Part shown: in pieces, positions 8,540 through 18,900 of the stretch
Layout of the letters: every line of letters begins with the position of its first letter
Position numbering within the stretch: position 1 is the stretch's first letter
NCBI GenBank assembly: GCA_026984415.1
Contig: JALSSE010000033.1
Location: 1-22,947 of the forward strand
Source of the DNA: Hydrogenothermaceae bacterium
GTDB lineage: Bacteria; Aquificota; Aquificae; Hydrogenothermales; Hydrogenothermaceae
Length of the DNA: 22,947 nucleotides
Direction: 5' to 3'
Program-made: the position numbers and the translations under genes
Notes under the pieces: generated by a model
The model's input: the letters and a program-made list of their open reading frames with translations, nothing else
Databases searched by the model: none
What the model was told of the DNA's origin: nothing

Positions 8540-9563
8540 CTATATCTTTAAAATCGAGTAAATCAGGAAAACTTAAATTCTGTACTGCCTTTATAAAAAA
8601 ATTGTACCTTTTATAAAAATTATTTTTGGTTACACCTAAAATTTTCATTATTCTTTCAACTGGATATCCCATTTCAAGAAGGTGAACAACAAAACTATCC
8701 CTCAAATTGTTAAATGTAAATGAGCCATCTACACCAGATTTTGTTAAAGAGTTCTTGAAAATCTTTTCAATAGTCCTTTCTGTTATTTTTCCAGTTTTGT
8801 TTTTCTTTGACTCTGAAAAAAAGAGATAATCAGAATAACCATCTTTGTCTCTGTAATAACTTGTTATATAAGATTTTATTTTTTCAGCAAGACTGTCTGA
8901 TATCGGTACTGAACGAACAACTTTTAAATTTTTATCTCTAACATAAATAATTTTTTTCCCTAAATCAATATCAGAAACTTTTATCCTCCTTAATTCACTT
9001 AGCTTTAAACCACAACTATACGCAATTTCTATTAAAAGTCTGTGTTTTGGATTGTCTATACTTTTAATTAATTCATAAATTTCCTGTCTTGAAAAAATTT
9101 TTGGAAGTTGTTTTCTTGTTTCAGTTTTTAGAGTACTGAATGTATCTATATCTAAAGAATTTTCATAAAAAAATTTTAAAGCATTTACAGTTGTGTTTAA
9201 AGTAGAGTTTTGTTTTCCTTCTTTTTTTAAATATCTGATATATCTTCTTATATCTTCAAAATTTACATTTTCAGGTGATTTTTTAGAAAATTCTAAAAAT
9301 CTTTTATTTACATAAAAGTATAAGTCCCGGGTAGAAGGTTTTAAATTTTCATTTTTCGATTTTTCTATTAAAGGGTATAAATGACAGCTTGGTTCTAAAA
9401 AATCTGCAAATTTAATTTTTAACTTTATATAGTTATCTTTAGTCCCTTTTATATAGTAGCTGTTTCCTCTTTTATACATCTCATTTTTAAATTCTTTTTT
9501 TAATTTTTCCTTTCCTTTTTTGTTTTCAAATACAAACACTCCTGATTTTTTTAATTTTATCAT
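8523..9563 (-). CDS. Tyrosine recombinase/integrase homologue with degenerate active site
   Basis: A 346-residue Xer/phage-integrase-like protein. Residues about 65-150 look like the SAM-like core-binding domain and 155-335 like the catalytic domain. Alignment to the family pattern gives: box I 'CGLKLSELRRIKVSDIDL' with Lys187 where Arg is expected; beta-hairpin Lys211 kept (VRDKNLK); box II 'NNLRDSFVVHLLEMG' with Asn285 in place of His and Arg288 kept; Val311 in place of His/Trp (LGVTKNN); Tyr320 kept at exactly the usual spacing. Three of the six usual catalytic positions are therefore changed. It may be an inactive recombinase acting as a DNA-binding protein, or a divergent active one. Its low G+C matches the tail genes, not the toxin genes. 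AAGGG precedes the start. No tRNA gene or clear att site is visible beside it. Confidence 0.84.
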   Translation of the reverse strand: MIKLKKSGVFVFENKKGKEKLKKEFKNEMYKRGNSYYIKGTKDNYIKLKIKFADFLEPSCHLYPLIEKSKNENLKPSTRDLYFYVNKRFLEFSKKSPENVNFEDIRRYIRYLKKEGKQNSTLNTTVNALKFFYENSLDIDTFSTLKTETRKQLPKIFSRQEIYELIKSIDNPKHRLLIEIAYSCGLKLSELRRIKVSDIDLGKKIIYVRDKNLKVVRSVPISDSLAEKIKSYITSYYRDKDGYSDYLFFSESKKNKTGKITERTIEKIFKNSLTKSGVDGSFTFNNLRDSFVVHLLEMGYPVERIMKILGVTKNNFYKRYNFFIKAVQNLSFPDLLDFKDIEPALL

Positions 9564-9571
9564 TTTAACCC

Positions 9572-9600
9572 TTGTTAAATATTTGATTTGTTAAAATATT
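9572..9600 (-). repeat. Short direct repeat upstream of the recombinase gene
   Basis: On the plus strand TTGTTAAATATT (9572-9583) and TTGTTAAAATATT (9588-9600) are near-identical and offset by 16 bases. They lie between the recombinase start and its predicted -10 box, with one copy touching that box. This is the position of an operator or of arm-type binding sites, so autoregulation is possible. AT-rich sequence makes chance similarity a real alternative. Confidence 0.38.
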
Positions 9601-9626
9601 ATACATTTTTTAGCTGAAAATTTAAA
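9598..9626 (-). promoter_or_regulatory. Predicted sigma-70-like promoter of the recombinase gene
   Basis: On the minus strand a perfect TATAAT (9598-9603) is preceded directly by TG, giving an extended -10 element. A weak TTTAAA -35 lies 17 bases upstream (9621-9626). It sits about 35 bases before the ATG and would let the gene be transcribed independently of the toxin operon, whose terminator stem lies just upstream. Confidence 0.4.
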
Positions 9627-9649
9627 AAGAAAGGGGAATTTTCCCCTTT
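9621..9649 (-). terminator. Rho-independent terminator of the toxin operon
   Basis: A perfect inverted repeat AAAGGGG/CCCCTTT with a short A/T loop (9630-9649) lies just after the stop of the TcA C-terminal gene. Read on the minus strand it is followed by CTTTTTAAA. This is a textbook intrinsic terminator and separates the Tc operon from the recombinase gene on the same strand. Confidence 0.77.
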
Positions 9650-9654
9650 AATGT

Positions 9655-12600
9655 TTATTTTGAATGAAATGTTCCTAAAATCCATATATCTTGCAAGTTG
9701 TTTTTATCAAAATAAAATCTCCAATCTCCCATAGGCTCGCTTGGTTTTGCTTTTTCTAATTCACCAACAAGTAAATTCCCAAAAAAAGTGTCCTTATTGA
9801 GTATATCACCTTTTCCATTTGAAGGATTTTTGTATATTCCAAGTGTCCCTTCATTCGTTTTAGCTATCATTATTATTTGTTTTAAGGATTTAGGCTTTCC
9901 TTTGCTCCAGAATGGATAGTATTCTTCTTTCAAGTTAAGAAACAATTCATAACGTCCATTGGTTTCGCTCTGAGGGGAAGTAAACTTTGCCCATTCAGAG
10001 GGAAATTCGTGCCTGATATCAAACAGGCGGGTACAGCCAGGGGCTGTGCCTTCCATTATTTTATTTTTTAAGTTCTCCATGGCGGCATTCCGTAAAGACT
10101 CTCCTCCATCACGAGCTGTATATTTGATGTGCAGAATCACATCGGTGATAGTGCTATAGTCAAACTGGGCAGGTTCATCTGCAGAAGGATTGGCCGGAAG
10201 TTCAATCATCCACTCGCTTATGACTCCAGAGTTCTCAAAGGGGAGATAGCGCTGGTCGTGAAGGTTTGTCTCAAAAAGTCCACTGTCATTCTGGGCACTG
10301 CTTGCAACAACAGACTCAAGACTGCCCAGGAAATCACTAAAGCGAGGGTCCTCCGGTCCCTGACGGGTATATTCTGGATCAATAGCAGGACTTTTACGGA
10401 TGCTGCTTTTTAACAAGGTGAACTTGCAGTTTATGCCTGTGTAAGGACCTGTCACGCACGGTATGGTTATCGCTAAGGTCTTTATCCTGCGGAAGTAATG
10501 TCCCGGGCCGTCCATGTCAAAAAGTTCTTCTGGAAGCTTAACGATACATCTTCCTGTTTCGCGGAGCTGGATCAGGGCAAGGGGGTCAACCTCACGCAGG
10601 CTCACATGTTTTGTAAGTTCATATTCCCTTCGGTTGTTCTCATGATAGGCCATCTCCATCCGCTTGATGTCAAGGTGTAGTTTTTCTCCGGCAAGCAGGC
10701 CTTCCTTTCCTGCAAGGTAGTCGTATTTGATAAAGCTCAGGTTTGTATCACCCAACTCGTGCTGAAGGGCCCTTTCCGCCTTCTTTGCTATATCAAAGGC
10801 CATCTGAAAGGCTTTGGCGTAAAGCCCCTTTGCTTCCCTCTTCATCCATGCATAAAGAGCCTTATTTGTTTTCTTGCCGTGTTCTTCAGTTCCTTCTGGA
10901 TTTAGAAATCGCTCGATCTCTTCAGCGTGCTTCATCTGGAGGCGGTGGGTTTTGAGCTCCTGCTCGGCTATGGCTTCCCTTATCTGGGCAGCCCTCAGCT
11001 GTTTCAGGATCTGGTTTATCTCAGCAGCAGCTAAATTGCTCTGGAAAGCCCATTCCTGCTCACGACGGTAAAACTTATTCATTCGGGCACTTCTTCTAGC
11101 TTCGAAATTAAAACGATCAGCAACTGTACGAAAAGCTTTAGCCGTTGAGGATAAACTCCAACCAAAGTGAGAGCCTCCGGTTTCTACTGTACCTCCAACA
11201 CCTAACGGCATTCCATGAATTTTGACCTCAGGAATAGTATGTATGGCAGAACTGATTGTATCTATTATGTTTGCTGTATCAATAGCTAACTGAGCTACTT
11301 CCAAGAAAAAATCTTCTTTTACTTCGTAGGAGCTTTGAATTTTACCACCACCAAGGGTTTCAGCCACTTCTTCAAATAAATCCCTAGCAATATCCACCTT
11401 AATATCTCTCTGTTCAATCTCAGGCTCATCCTGGAAATAATCCATCCTTTCAAGTTTTTGCTTGTCCAGTTCACCGAAAGCCCCGCTTATATCTAGAATC
11501 TGCTCAAAAATTTCATTCTCCTTTCTTCCAAGCTGACGCTCGTAGTATATGTAACGTGCGAGGGCAAGGGCAAGGGATTTCTCTATTGCTTCTTTTGATT
11601 TTATTATCTCCTGAAGCTGGTTGTATTTTACATGCTCAACCATCTCCAGCACCGCACGCTCATGCTTTGCCCGAAGTATGGCCATGGCCTCAGCATCCTC
11701 CTTCTCCATGGCGGAAAGGAGCTGATTTCCGAGGGATTTTACCTCCTGGGCTATCTCTAAGGCCTTCTGCACAAGGAAGCTGAACCGCACAATTGGAAGA
11801 GGTTGATTCAATCCGCTTATTATTGCTCCAACATCAAGACTGGATGCCGCAGCTCTTGCAAGAAGGGCAGGATCAATGGGTGGAGAAAAGAGGGGTAGCC
11901 TGCGGAATCTGCCCATAATGTCAAGGCTGTTTCTTATCTTAAAGAGCCTGTCGGCAACCGTGTCCCAGTAGGCAAGGAGCTTTTCGTTCGGTGGGACGCA
12001 GAAATAAAGTGTTCTGGCAATGTTATTTATTATAGTAGTTGAGGTTGCTGTTGCCTTATCCTGAGGGAAAAAGAAAACAAAGGGAATATCTGCCTCAAGT
12101 TCAACCAATGCGTTGCTAAACTCATCCATCTCTTTCCGCAAACTTGCATAGGTTTTTGGAGTTACAGTGCCTTTTCTGGGTACAGGCTGAGGTTTTGGGC
12201 CGAGTATGTTTGCTGCCATAACGTAGATTTGGACCGCTTCATCCACACTTTCAGGAGTGTCCTGCCTGAAAAGGAAATCGCCCCAGGCAATGAGGTTATC
12301 AAGATAGGCCATGACTGTCTTATACATGTACGCCCACTGTCTGAAACGGGCAATCAGATGGGGACGGAAAGGATTTTCCCTCCAAACTTCGATAGAATTA
12401 AGTGTACCCTTCTTTAGATCAGTATCTTTGTCTGTTGAAAGATTGGTCAAAACCTCTTCAATCTTTTTGACATCCATCTCACGGAAGGGATAAACCTTCC
12501 AGAAACGCTGAGGAGAATTGTCATCACTATCATCAGTAGGATCAAATACATAATGGAACCATTTCTGTGCTTCGGCAAAGCGCTGGTTTTTGCTTAAGTG

Positions 12601-12969
12601 AATCGCTATGAGAAAGGGAATATGATAGAAGATCTCCCAGTTATAGACTGAATAAGCACTGCCTGTGGAGAAATCGAGGTTTTCTACAGGATAGGGTTTT
12701 TTGACAACTTCTTCGTTAGGTTTGTAATTATCAAAAAATTCCTTGTAAAGAACAGGTTTTCCATCTTTGAATTCCGTATCAGCATCAAGAAACTCCTTCA
12801 CCCCTCCCCTTATAAGTTTCTGTATCAGCTCCCGAATATAGGGATGCTGGTAGAGATAAAACTGGCATTTCCAGACTTCTTCTGCTTTAAAGTTTAGGAC
12901 GCTTTCTAATATTGTTTCTTCACGCATTGACGGTACAAACAAATTGTTATGAAAATTTTTATTGCTCAT
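9655..12969 (-). CDS. Tc toxin subunit A, C-terminal part (channel and TcB-binding domain)
   Basis: An 1104-residue protein equal to the C-terminal part of TcA, the pentameric pore-forming and translocating component of Tc toxins. Near residues 105-150 it has 'YNWEIFYHIPFLIAIHL' and 'AEAQKWFHYVFDPT', typical of TcA. Long helices between about 400 and 720 form the translocation channel region, with a Gly-rich tip-like loop 'GVGGTVETGGSHFG' near residue 590. From about residue 813 'FDMDGPGHYFRRIKTLAIT' and 'CVTGPYTGINCKFTLLKSS' mark the TcB-binding domain. AAGGAGGG at 12977-12984 lies 7 bases before the ATG, and the ATG overlaps the stop of the upstream gene (ATGA). The protein should assemble with the N-terminal TcA part. 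Its last roughly 110 codons (9655-10000) are much more AT-rich than the rest. Confidence 0.89.
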   Translation of the reverse strand: MSNKNFHNNLFVPSMREETILESVLNFKAEEVWKCQFYLYQHPYIRELIQKLIRGGVKEFLDADTEFKDGKPVLYKEFFDNYKPNEEVVKKPYPVENLDFSTGSAYSVYNWEIFYHIPFLIAIHLSKNQRFAEAQKWFHYVFDPTDDSDDNSPQRFWKVYPFREMDVKKIEEVLTNLSTDKDTDLKKGTLNSIEVWRENPFRPHLIARFRQWAYMYKTVMAYLDNLIAWGDFLFRQDTPESVDEAVQIYVMAANILGPKPQPVPRKGTVTPKTYASLRKEMDEFSNALVELEADIPFVFFFPQDKATATSTTIINNIARTLYFCVPPNEKLLAYWDTVADRLFKIRNSLDIMGRFRRLPLFSPPIDPALLARAAASSLDVGAIISGLNQPLPIVRFSFLVQKALEIAQEVKSLGNQLLSAMEKEDAEAMAILRAKHERAVLEMVEHVKYNQLQEIIKSKEAIEKSLALALARYIYYERQLGRKENEIFEQILDISGAFGELDKQKLERMDYFQDEPEIEQRDIKVDIARDLFEEVAETLGGGKIQSSYEVKEDFFLEVAQLAIDTANIIDTISSAIHTIPEVKIHGMPLGVGGTVETGGSHFGWSLSSTAKAFRTVADRFNFEARRSARMNKFYRREQEWAFQSNLAAAEINQILKQLRAAQIREAIAEQELKTHRLQMKHAEEIERFLNPEGTEEHGKKTNKALYAWMKREAKGLYAKAFQMAFDIAKKAERALQHELGDTNLSFIKYDYLAGKEGLLAGEKLHLDIKRMEMAYHENNRREYELTKHVSLREVDPLALIQLRETGRCIVKLPEELFDMDGPGHYFRRIKTLAITIPCVTGPYTGINCKFTLLKSSIRKSPAIDPEYTRQGPEDPRFSDFLGSLESVVASSAQNDSGLFETNLHDQRYLPFENSGVISEWMIELPANPSADEPAQFDYSTITDVILHIKYTARDGGESLRNAAMENLKNKIMEGTAPGCTRLFDIRHEFPSEWAKFTSPQSETNGRYELFLNLKEEYYPFWSKGKPKSLKQIIMIAKTNEGTLGIYKNPSNGKGDILNKDTFFGNLLVGELEKAKPSEPMGDWRFYFDKNNLQDIWILGTFHSK

Positions 12970-15900
12970 CTTATATCCCTCCTTAAATAACTAAAACCAG
13001 AACCAATTAATCCTTTATGCCCGATGAGGTTAATTCCTCTTTCCTGGATTCCTGTTCTTCCCGGTTCTGCAGAAACCTTTCCCATCTCTCCTATAGGTGT
13101 TTTTCTAAAATCAAGCACTGTGGTTGGATTAACCAGCCAGTCTTCGTAGTCTTTAATGGTGTATCTACTTCGGGGGTCAATCGGAGGTACAAATTCCAAC
13201 ACAGGGATAAAGGAATTGATGACTACCTCTTTTCCTAAATCTCTAAATCTCTCAGCTATGATAGAAGGTTTATCTATTACCCAACTTTTCCATACAGGTA
13301 TAGAGACTTCTTCATATCCAGGCTCGGCAAAAAAGGTGTGCTCATCATCCTGATAGAAGAAGGGACTTTCCGGGGCATGTAGAGCATTGTTGGGAAGGAC
13401 AAGGTTGTATTTTTTTACTTGGGATAATATCTCTTCAGATATTTCATATGATATTATTCCAGACAAAGAAGGAATCAGAATAGAAAGAATCGCAGCAAGA
13501 TTTTCTGAACTATCCGTTTCATATTGTGTGCCCCGTTTTAGGGATGGGGTGTAATGGAATATTCCAGAATCTCTTTCCCCAGGCAATAATTCCGGTTTTG
13601 CATTTCGGCCTGCCATGTAGAATGCACAAGTCTTTTCTTCGGATATCAGATTGTTTTTATAAGTAGTCGTTTGCTCAACGTTATCAGTTTCTGCAATAAT
13701 AATGGACAGATGTATCGGTATGTTGAGAACAATGTAAATCCCTGATCCATCTTTATCCGTATCTTTGGCAATGGAAATAAATATTTCTTGAGGTTTCACC
13801 CAAAAAGAATAATCAACAAAATTATAGAATTGTTTTTCAAGGTATTCTTTTATCTCATCATAAGAATATAGAGGAACAAAATTACTCACCTGTGGTGCAC
13901 TCCATTTCCCCCTGTCATAGATACTCCAGTGAAGTTGGGCGTGGAGTTCCTTCTTTCCAGACATTCCTGAGATTGGCTTATCTGCTAAATTTTTTATTGT
14001 CTCAGATTTATTCTCATCAGACTTTTCAGGAGAAACAGGCTTTTCCATGAATGTCACCCAGAAGAGCCAGAGCCTGTCGTGCCAGACAACGGGTGCAAGG
14101 TGGTCTCCCTGAACCTCAACATTTACAGGCTCCCAGGGAGTCCACTCGCCACGCTGATACCTGCGGTAGAAGTATTTGTGGGGCTGGTTGTAGGTGCGGC
14201 CAAACACATGAAGAACATTGCCTTCGGGATCATCTTTATACTCTATGTGTGAGGCGACAATATCAAGCCTTGCCAGTTCATCAAGCTTTTTCAGGTAGTT
14301 GAGAAAGGCATCTTCAACAAGCTCCTCAGAGACATCTCCCTGAAGGAGGGTACCTTCAAGCTCCTGAAAGATGTGGGTCTTGTCGTCCCTGAACTCAGGC
14401 TCAAGCCAGTTCTCTGGCCAGAGGAAGATCTTTCTGTTTGCCTCCCAAACCCTGTATCGCTTCATCCACTCCCATTCTTTTGTATTTATGGCCGAAGGAA
14501 AAACATTTTCCTCAAGATTCAACAGGCAGCGCTGGATGAATAGTTGCACAGAAGCGATGGCAAGCCTTATCCTTGAGGTCCAGACCACAGGCTCCATTCC
14601 AGGGTCTATCAGGAAGTGCTCGTAGAGCTGTTCAATCCGTTCATAGCCAAGTTTGTGAATCACATAGGCAGATAGGGCATCCCTCTTCTTCTTGCGCAGG
14701 CGGTCGGAAATAGGTTGGACAATCTTGAGCCAGGTAGCTCTGTCAAAGCGAGCCTTTATGGAGTTTCTAATACCTTGTGTAATCTTTGGCCTGTATTGGT
14801 CGTTGTTGACAATCCCTCTCCAGTCTGCAATTTCCTCAGGGGGAACACCGAAGCGGTGGACAATTTGAAGGGCATCCCAGAGCCTCTTAAGCTTATGCAG
14901 AGGCTCATAATTCGGAGAAGATCCGAACAGAATCCCTGCGGTTTGCTTTACTGTATCAGGGTCACGGCGGGTAAGCTTGGCAAGCCTTTCGTAATAAGCT
15001 TCGTCTTCTTCTGCATCAAGCACATCCACAAGGTCTTCCGTATTTCCCGCAAGGTCTTTCTTCAAACTGCTGTATAAGCAAAGGGAAAGGAATTTGGAAA
15101 ACAGCTTTTGAGCTTTATCAACCGATACCTCCTCAGCACTTACAGGCATCCTGAGGTTGCCAATATGGGTGAGGATGTAGCGAACCTCCTTCTCCTTAAG
15201 CTCAAAGGTCGCAAAAAGCTGAAGGACTTTGCTCAACAGGACATAGGCCTTTTCTGCTTCATCCATCTCTTTTGCAGGGTAGAGGTTCAGCCTGCTGATA
15301 CTACCCTTTGGCAGATTTTCACCGCGAACAAGGAGCCTTGCATTTTTGCCCCGGAGATCTTTAAGTTCAAGGGTAAATCTGTAAGGGATGTTTGCCTTAA
15401 ATTCGGTGTATACAGAGGTTTCCGCCTCAGAATCATTATTTGAGAGAAGTGGTTTGGATAGATGGTCAAACCTCAGTTCATATTTAACCCCTTCATCCGC
15501 CTCGATGTAGAATCTATAAGATCCGGGGGTTGGAACAACAATGTAGCCCTCAAATCTTGCACTTCCTGCCTGAGTATCTATAAGGGCGGTATCAGCATCA
15601 TCCACAAGCTTCATGGTTGAATCCACGATGGCTGTGACTCCCTTTTCTGCAGAGGAAACAAAGTTATCAAGAAGGCTTTTGCTATCGGAAAGCGAAAGCA
15701 TATTTTCATCTGTTACAAGCATCTCCACAAGGGAAGGATCAGCACCTGTTTTTTCCGCCAGGCTCTTTACTACCAGGTCTTTTATCAGCCTTGCCTGAAT
15801 GGCTGGGAAGACCGCCTTAGCAACCTTCAGAAATTTTTCCTTTTCAGACGTTTCCATAGAAAAAAGTACCTGAAAGTCCTCTGAAGCGAAAAATCCCCCT

Positions 15901-18900
15901 GTATTGTTTTCTTTCAACAAATTATTATCAAAGAATTCTCTTGCTTGATTCTGGATATTGTTAAGTAATTGGGAAAAGAGATCCTTTTGCTTATCAGTTA
16001 GTTCATTTTCAAATTTAGCTATCAGCTCATTCTTTTTGTCCTCAAAAAGCACGCCTTTGTAGGTAAGTCTCTGCTCTCTTGTTACACTATTATAAGAAAC
16101 ATCTATGATGGAAGACTCATCCTTAAAGGTTTCCGGATCAAGTTTATTGCTTTCATCGGCCTCCTTTACTGCGGCAAATTCCGCCCTTCCAGCAAGCATA
16201 GCTAAGAAGCGGTCAACCACCTCTGGGGGAAAAATGAGTCCGAACTTCTGTCTGAGGACATCTTCACTTAAAGTGTACGGGTCATCCGGAACCGCATGCT
16301 CTGCTTTTATGGAACGAATGCCATCAGCAATGGTTTTTAAGAATAACCTTATTCCTGCTTTATCGGGACGATATTTCCCCGTGGGGTCAAACTGGTGGAG
16401 GAAGAGGTAGTTCAGATCCTCCACTTTGAATCCGCCCTCCTTTACCCTTTCCACCATTTCAATGAATCTGATGGTCTGGTAGGGGGCATCTTCCTTAAGA
16501 GAGTTAAGTGCATTTTCAGAAATTGGCATGAAGGGGTCTATTCCGGAAAGCTTTTTCAGGGAGATAAGTTCACCTACCGAGATCTTAAGAACCTTTGCGA
16601 GGAGTCCGTAACGGTAAAGGAGAGAAACAGTGCTCAGGGTGAGGAAGGCATTATCAATTGATTGACCGTTATCCTCAAGAATAAGCACTATCTCTTCTGC
16701 AGTAAGCCCTAAGGCTGACTGAAGGGCGGGTAGATACTTTTCGAGTTTCTCGGCATCTTGTAAATAATGACCCAAAGAGTCATCAAATACCGGAGCTGTA
16801 TTCAGAATATCGGGTTTTAAGAAAAGCTCTGCATAAAGGGAGTGTTCACCGGTTGTGGGTATGTCCGACCAGAGGGTAAGAAGCTTGATGCGTTCATCTT
16901 TTCCAAGGTTCAGTTTTTCTTCCAAGGCTTTTAGATGGGCAAGATAGATTAAGGCAGTTTTTAGCGGTTGTTGAGACACGTGGGCTTCATTAAAGGGCAC
17001 ATTTTTCGGGATAAAGGTTTTGAGGGCCTGGTCAAGCTCCTCTATGCTCCAGCCGAGTTTTCTCCATAACCTTACAAAGAGATTTATTTTTAAAAAATCA
17101 ATTGGCTTGATATGGGAACCATCTGCATACATTACCTTTGTCTTTCCAAAATCACAGGTTGCCTCTTCATCTGCAAGAACCAAAATTTTATTAAGTGGAA
17201 TATTCTTTAGATTATCAAATAATTTCTCCTTTTCTTCATCTGTTAATCCTTTCTCTTTGGCATAGTTTTCTACAATATCCTTTAGTTCTATCTCCTCAAG
17301 AGAGGATAATTCTACAGGTTTAATATTTAGTTTATATAAGATAGCTGCTTCATAAAGTTTAGGATTGATAAACCATGTCTCGAGGATATTAACTAATTCT
17401 TTGTAAGTAACTCTAAGTTTATTAGCTAAATTTTTTGCAGAGAATAGTTCAGATAGAGCTTTATTTTCTTCATCGTATCCGTAAAGCTCATACCAGGTGT
17501 TAAGGATATTTCCATCTGTGAAGAGCTCAAATTCAGAAGGTGAAAGACCGAGCTGTTCCGTAAAAATCTTTGAATAGTCACAGGGTTTTCCGGAATCAAA
17601 AAGTTTATCCGTTGGTCTGAATACCTCAAGGAGTCTCCATAATGGGACTTCAAAGTAGTTATAGAACTCCCTTGCAGTCTCTATCCAGAGGTCAAAGGGA
17701 AGATTTAAGGGATAACGTACCTCTTGAAGGATCTCGTATGCTTTCGGTTCTATATACTGGGGTTCGGCAATAAGCTCTTCAGAAGTTACATTTCCCGTAT
17801 CGTGGGCAGCACCTTTATCAAGCCTGTTGTGGACAACCCAGTATTCCAGGATCTCGTTTACGATGTCTATGTAGGGCATTGTCGTATAGGTGTTTTCGCA
17901 GGTAAGCGGGATGTGGGGAATATCCGGTCGTCGTTCGGTAAGAACATCGTAGGGCTTTTTGCCATTCTTAACGGTTTCTTCCCAGCGCTCAAGTGAATGG
18001 AGTAAATCCACAAGGTAGGCGGCAGGGCTTAGAACAGAATGGCAATGGTCACACTCGCAAAAGTCAAGAGAACCAAATAATTTTTCCAGAGTTGGAAGTT
18101 CTTTGATAACTTTCTTCCTAACTTCACCAAAGTATGGAACAACAGACATAGATGGTGTAATTCCAAACCAGCGTGCTGTAGTAGAAAGATTTAAAATTGC
18201 ACCTTCTATCTGCTCCGCCTTTCTATAAATAAGCCTTGCCACATCTTTTGGAGGTTCGTCGTTGTATATTCTTTTGTATTCCGCCTCAAACCTTTTAACA
18301 AACTCTTCTTCAGGGATGGCCGTTACCGCCCGGGAAGAGGTAAGCTTCAGGTTGAAAAGTACGGGTATGGCCTCATCTGTTGGCGTGATCTGATAGACCC
18401 GGTGGAGATCCTTGAGGTGGTTTTTTATCTCGTTGTCAATTTCAATCCCCTGCTCTTTAAGAAATTTCTCAACCGGATTCTGGCCTATACGGAATCCTTT
18501 TTTGGCCATTTGCCTCAGCGTTTCAGGAAGTGAGTCGTTCTTCACCCCAAAGTGTTCCGGCTTTACCTCAATCATTCTTGCCACAACCTGGGTGGGATAG
18601 CTCCGCCTTATCTTTAATGCCATGTCCCTAGCATAGGCCTTAAGTTTTTCTTTTGGTTTTCCTTCATAAATCAGTGGGATTATCTTTTCTATCTCTTTTT
18701 CATTATTCTGAGCCAATTTACGGATCGTTTCTTCCCATTTTTCTGGTTTATAAAGATCCCTTTCCACAAGCTCTTCAGGATCTCTTACTTTTTTTATGAG
18801 ATGGGAGACAAGGGGACGGCTGTTAGCTGTAAGAAAGGCAAGCTTTCCCTGAAGTTTCAGTTTATGTATTTGCTTTTTACTAAAACCTGCTTTTTCAACT

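Noticed and set aside
8505..9654. tRNA-associated attachment site or CRISPR array
   Set aside because: No tRNA-like cloverleaf, no matching att repeats and no regularly spaced repeats were found near the recombinase gene or elsewhere.
9600..10050. Composition jump as an assembly chimera
   Set aside because: The change lies inside a continuous reading frame with conserved TcB-binding sequence and follows a clean terminator, so a real junction is more likely. Read mapping would decide.
12311..12493. Small plus-strand open frames within the TcA genes
   Set aside because: Several 60-120 codon frames lie antisense to TcA; all are explained by the composition of the coding strand.
13850..14600. 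Neuraminidase-like region as an active sialidase
   Set aside because: In Tc toxins this region is a structural domain; I see no sialidase catalytic motif set.
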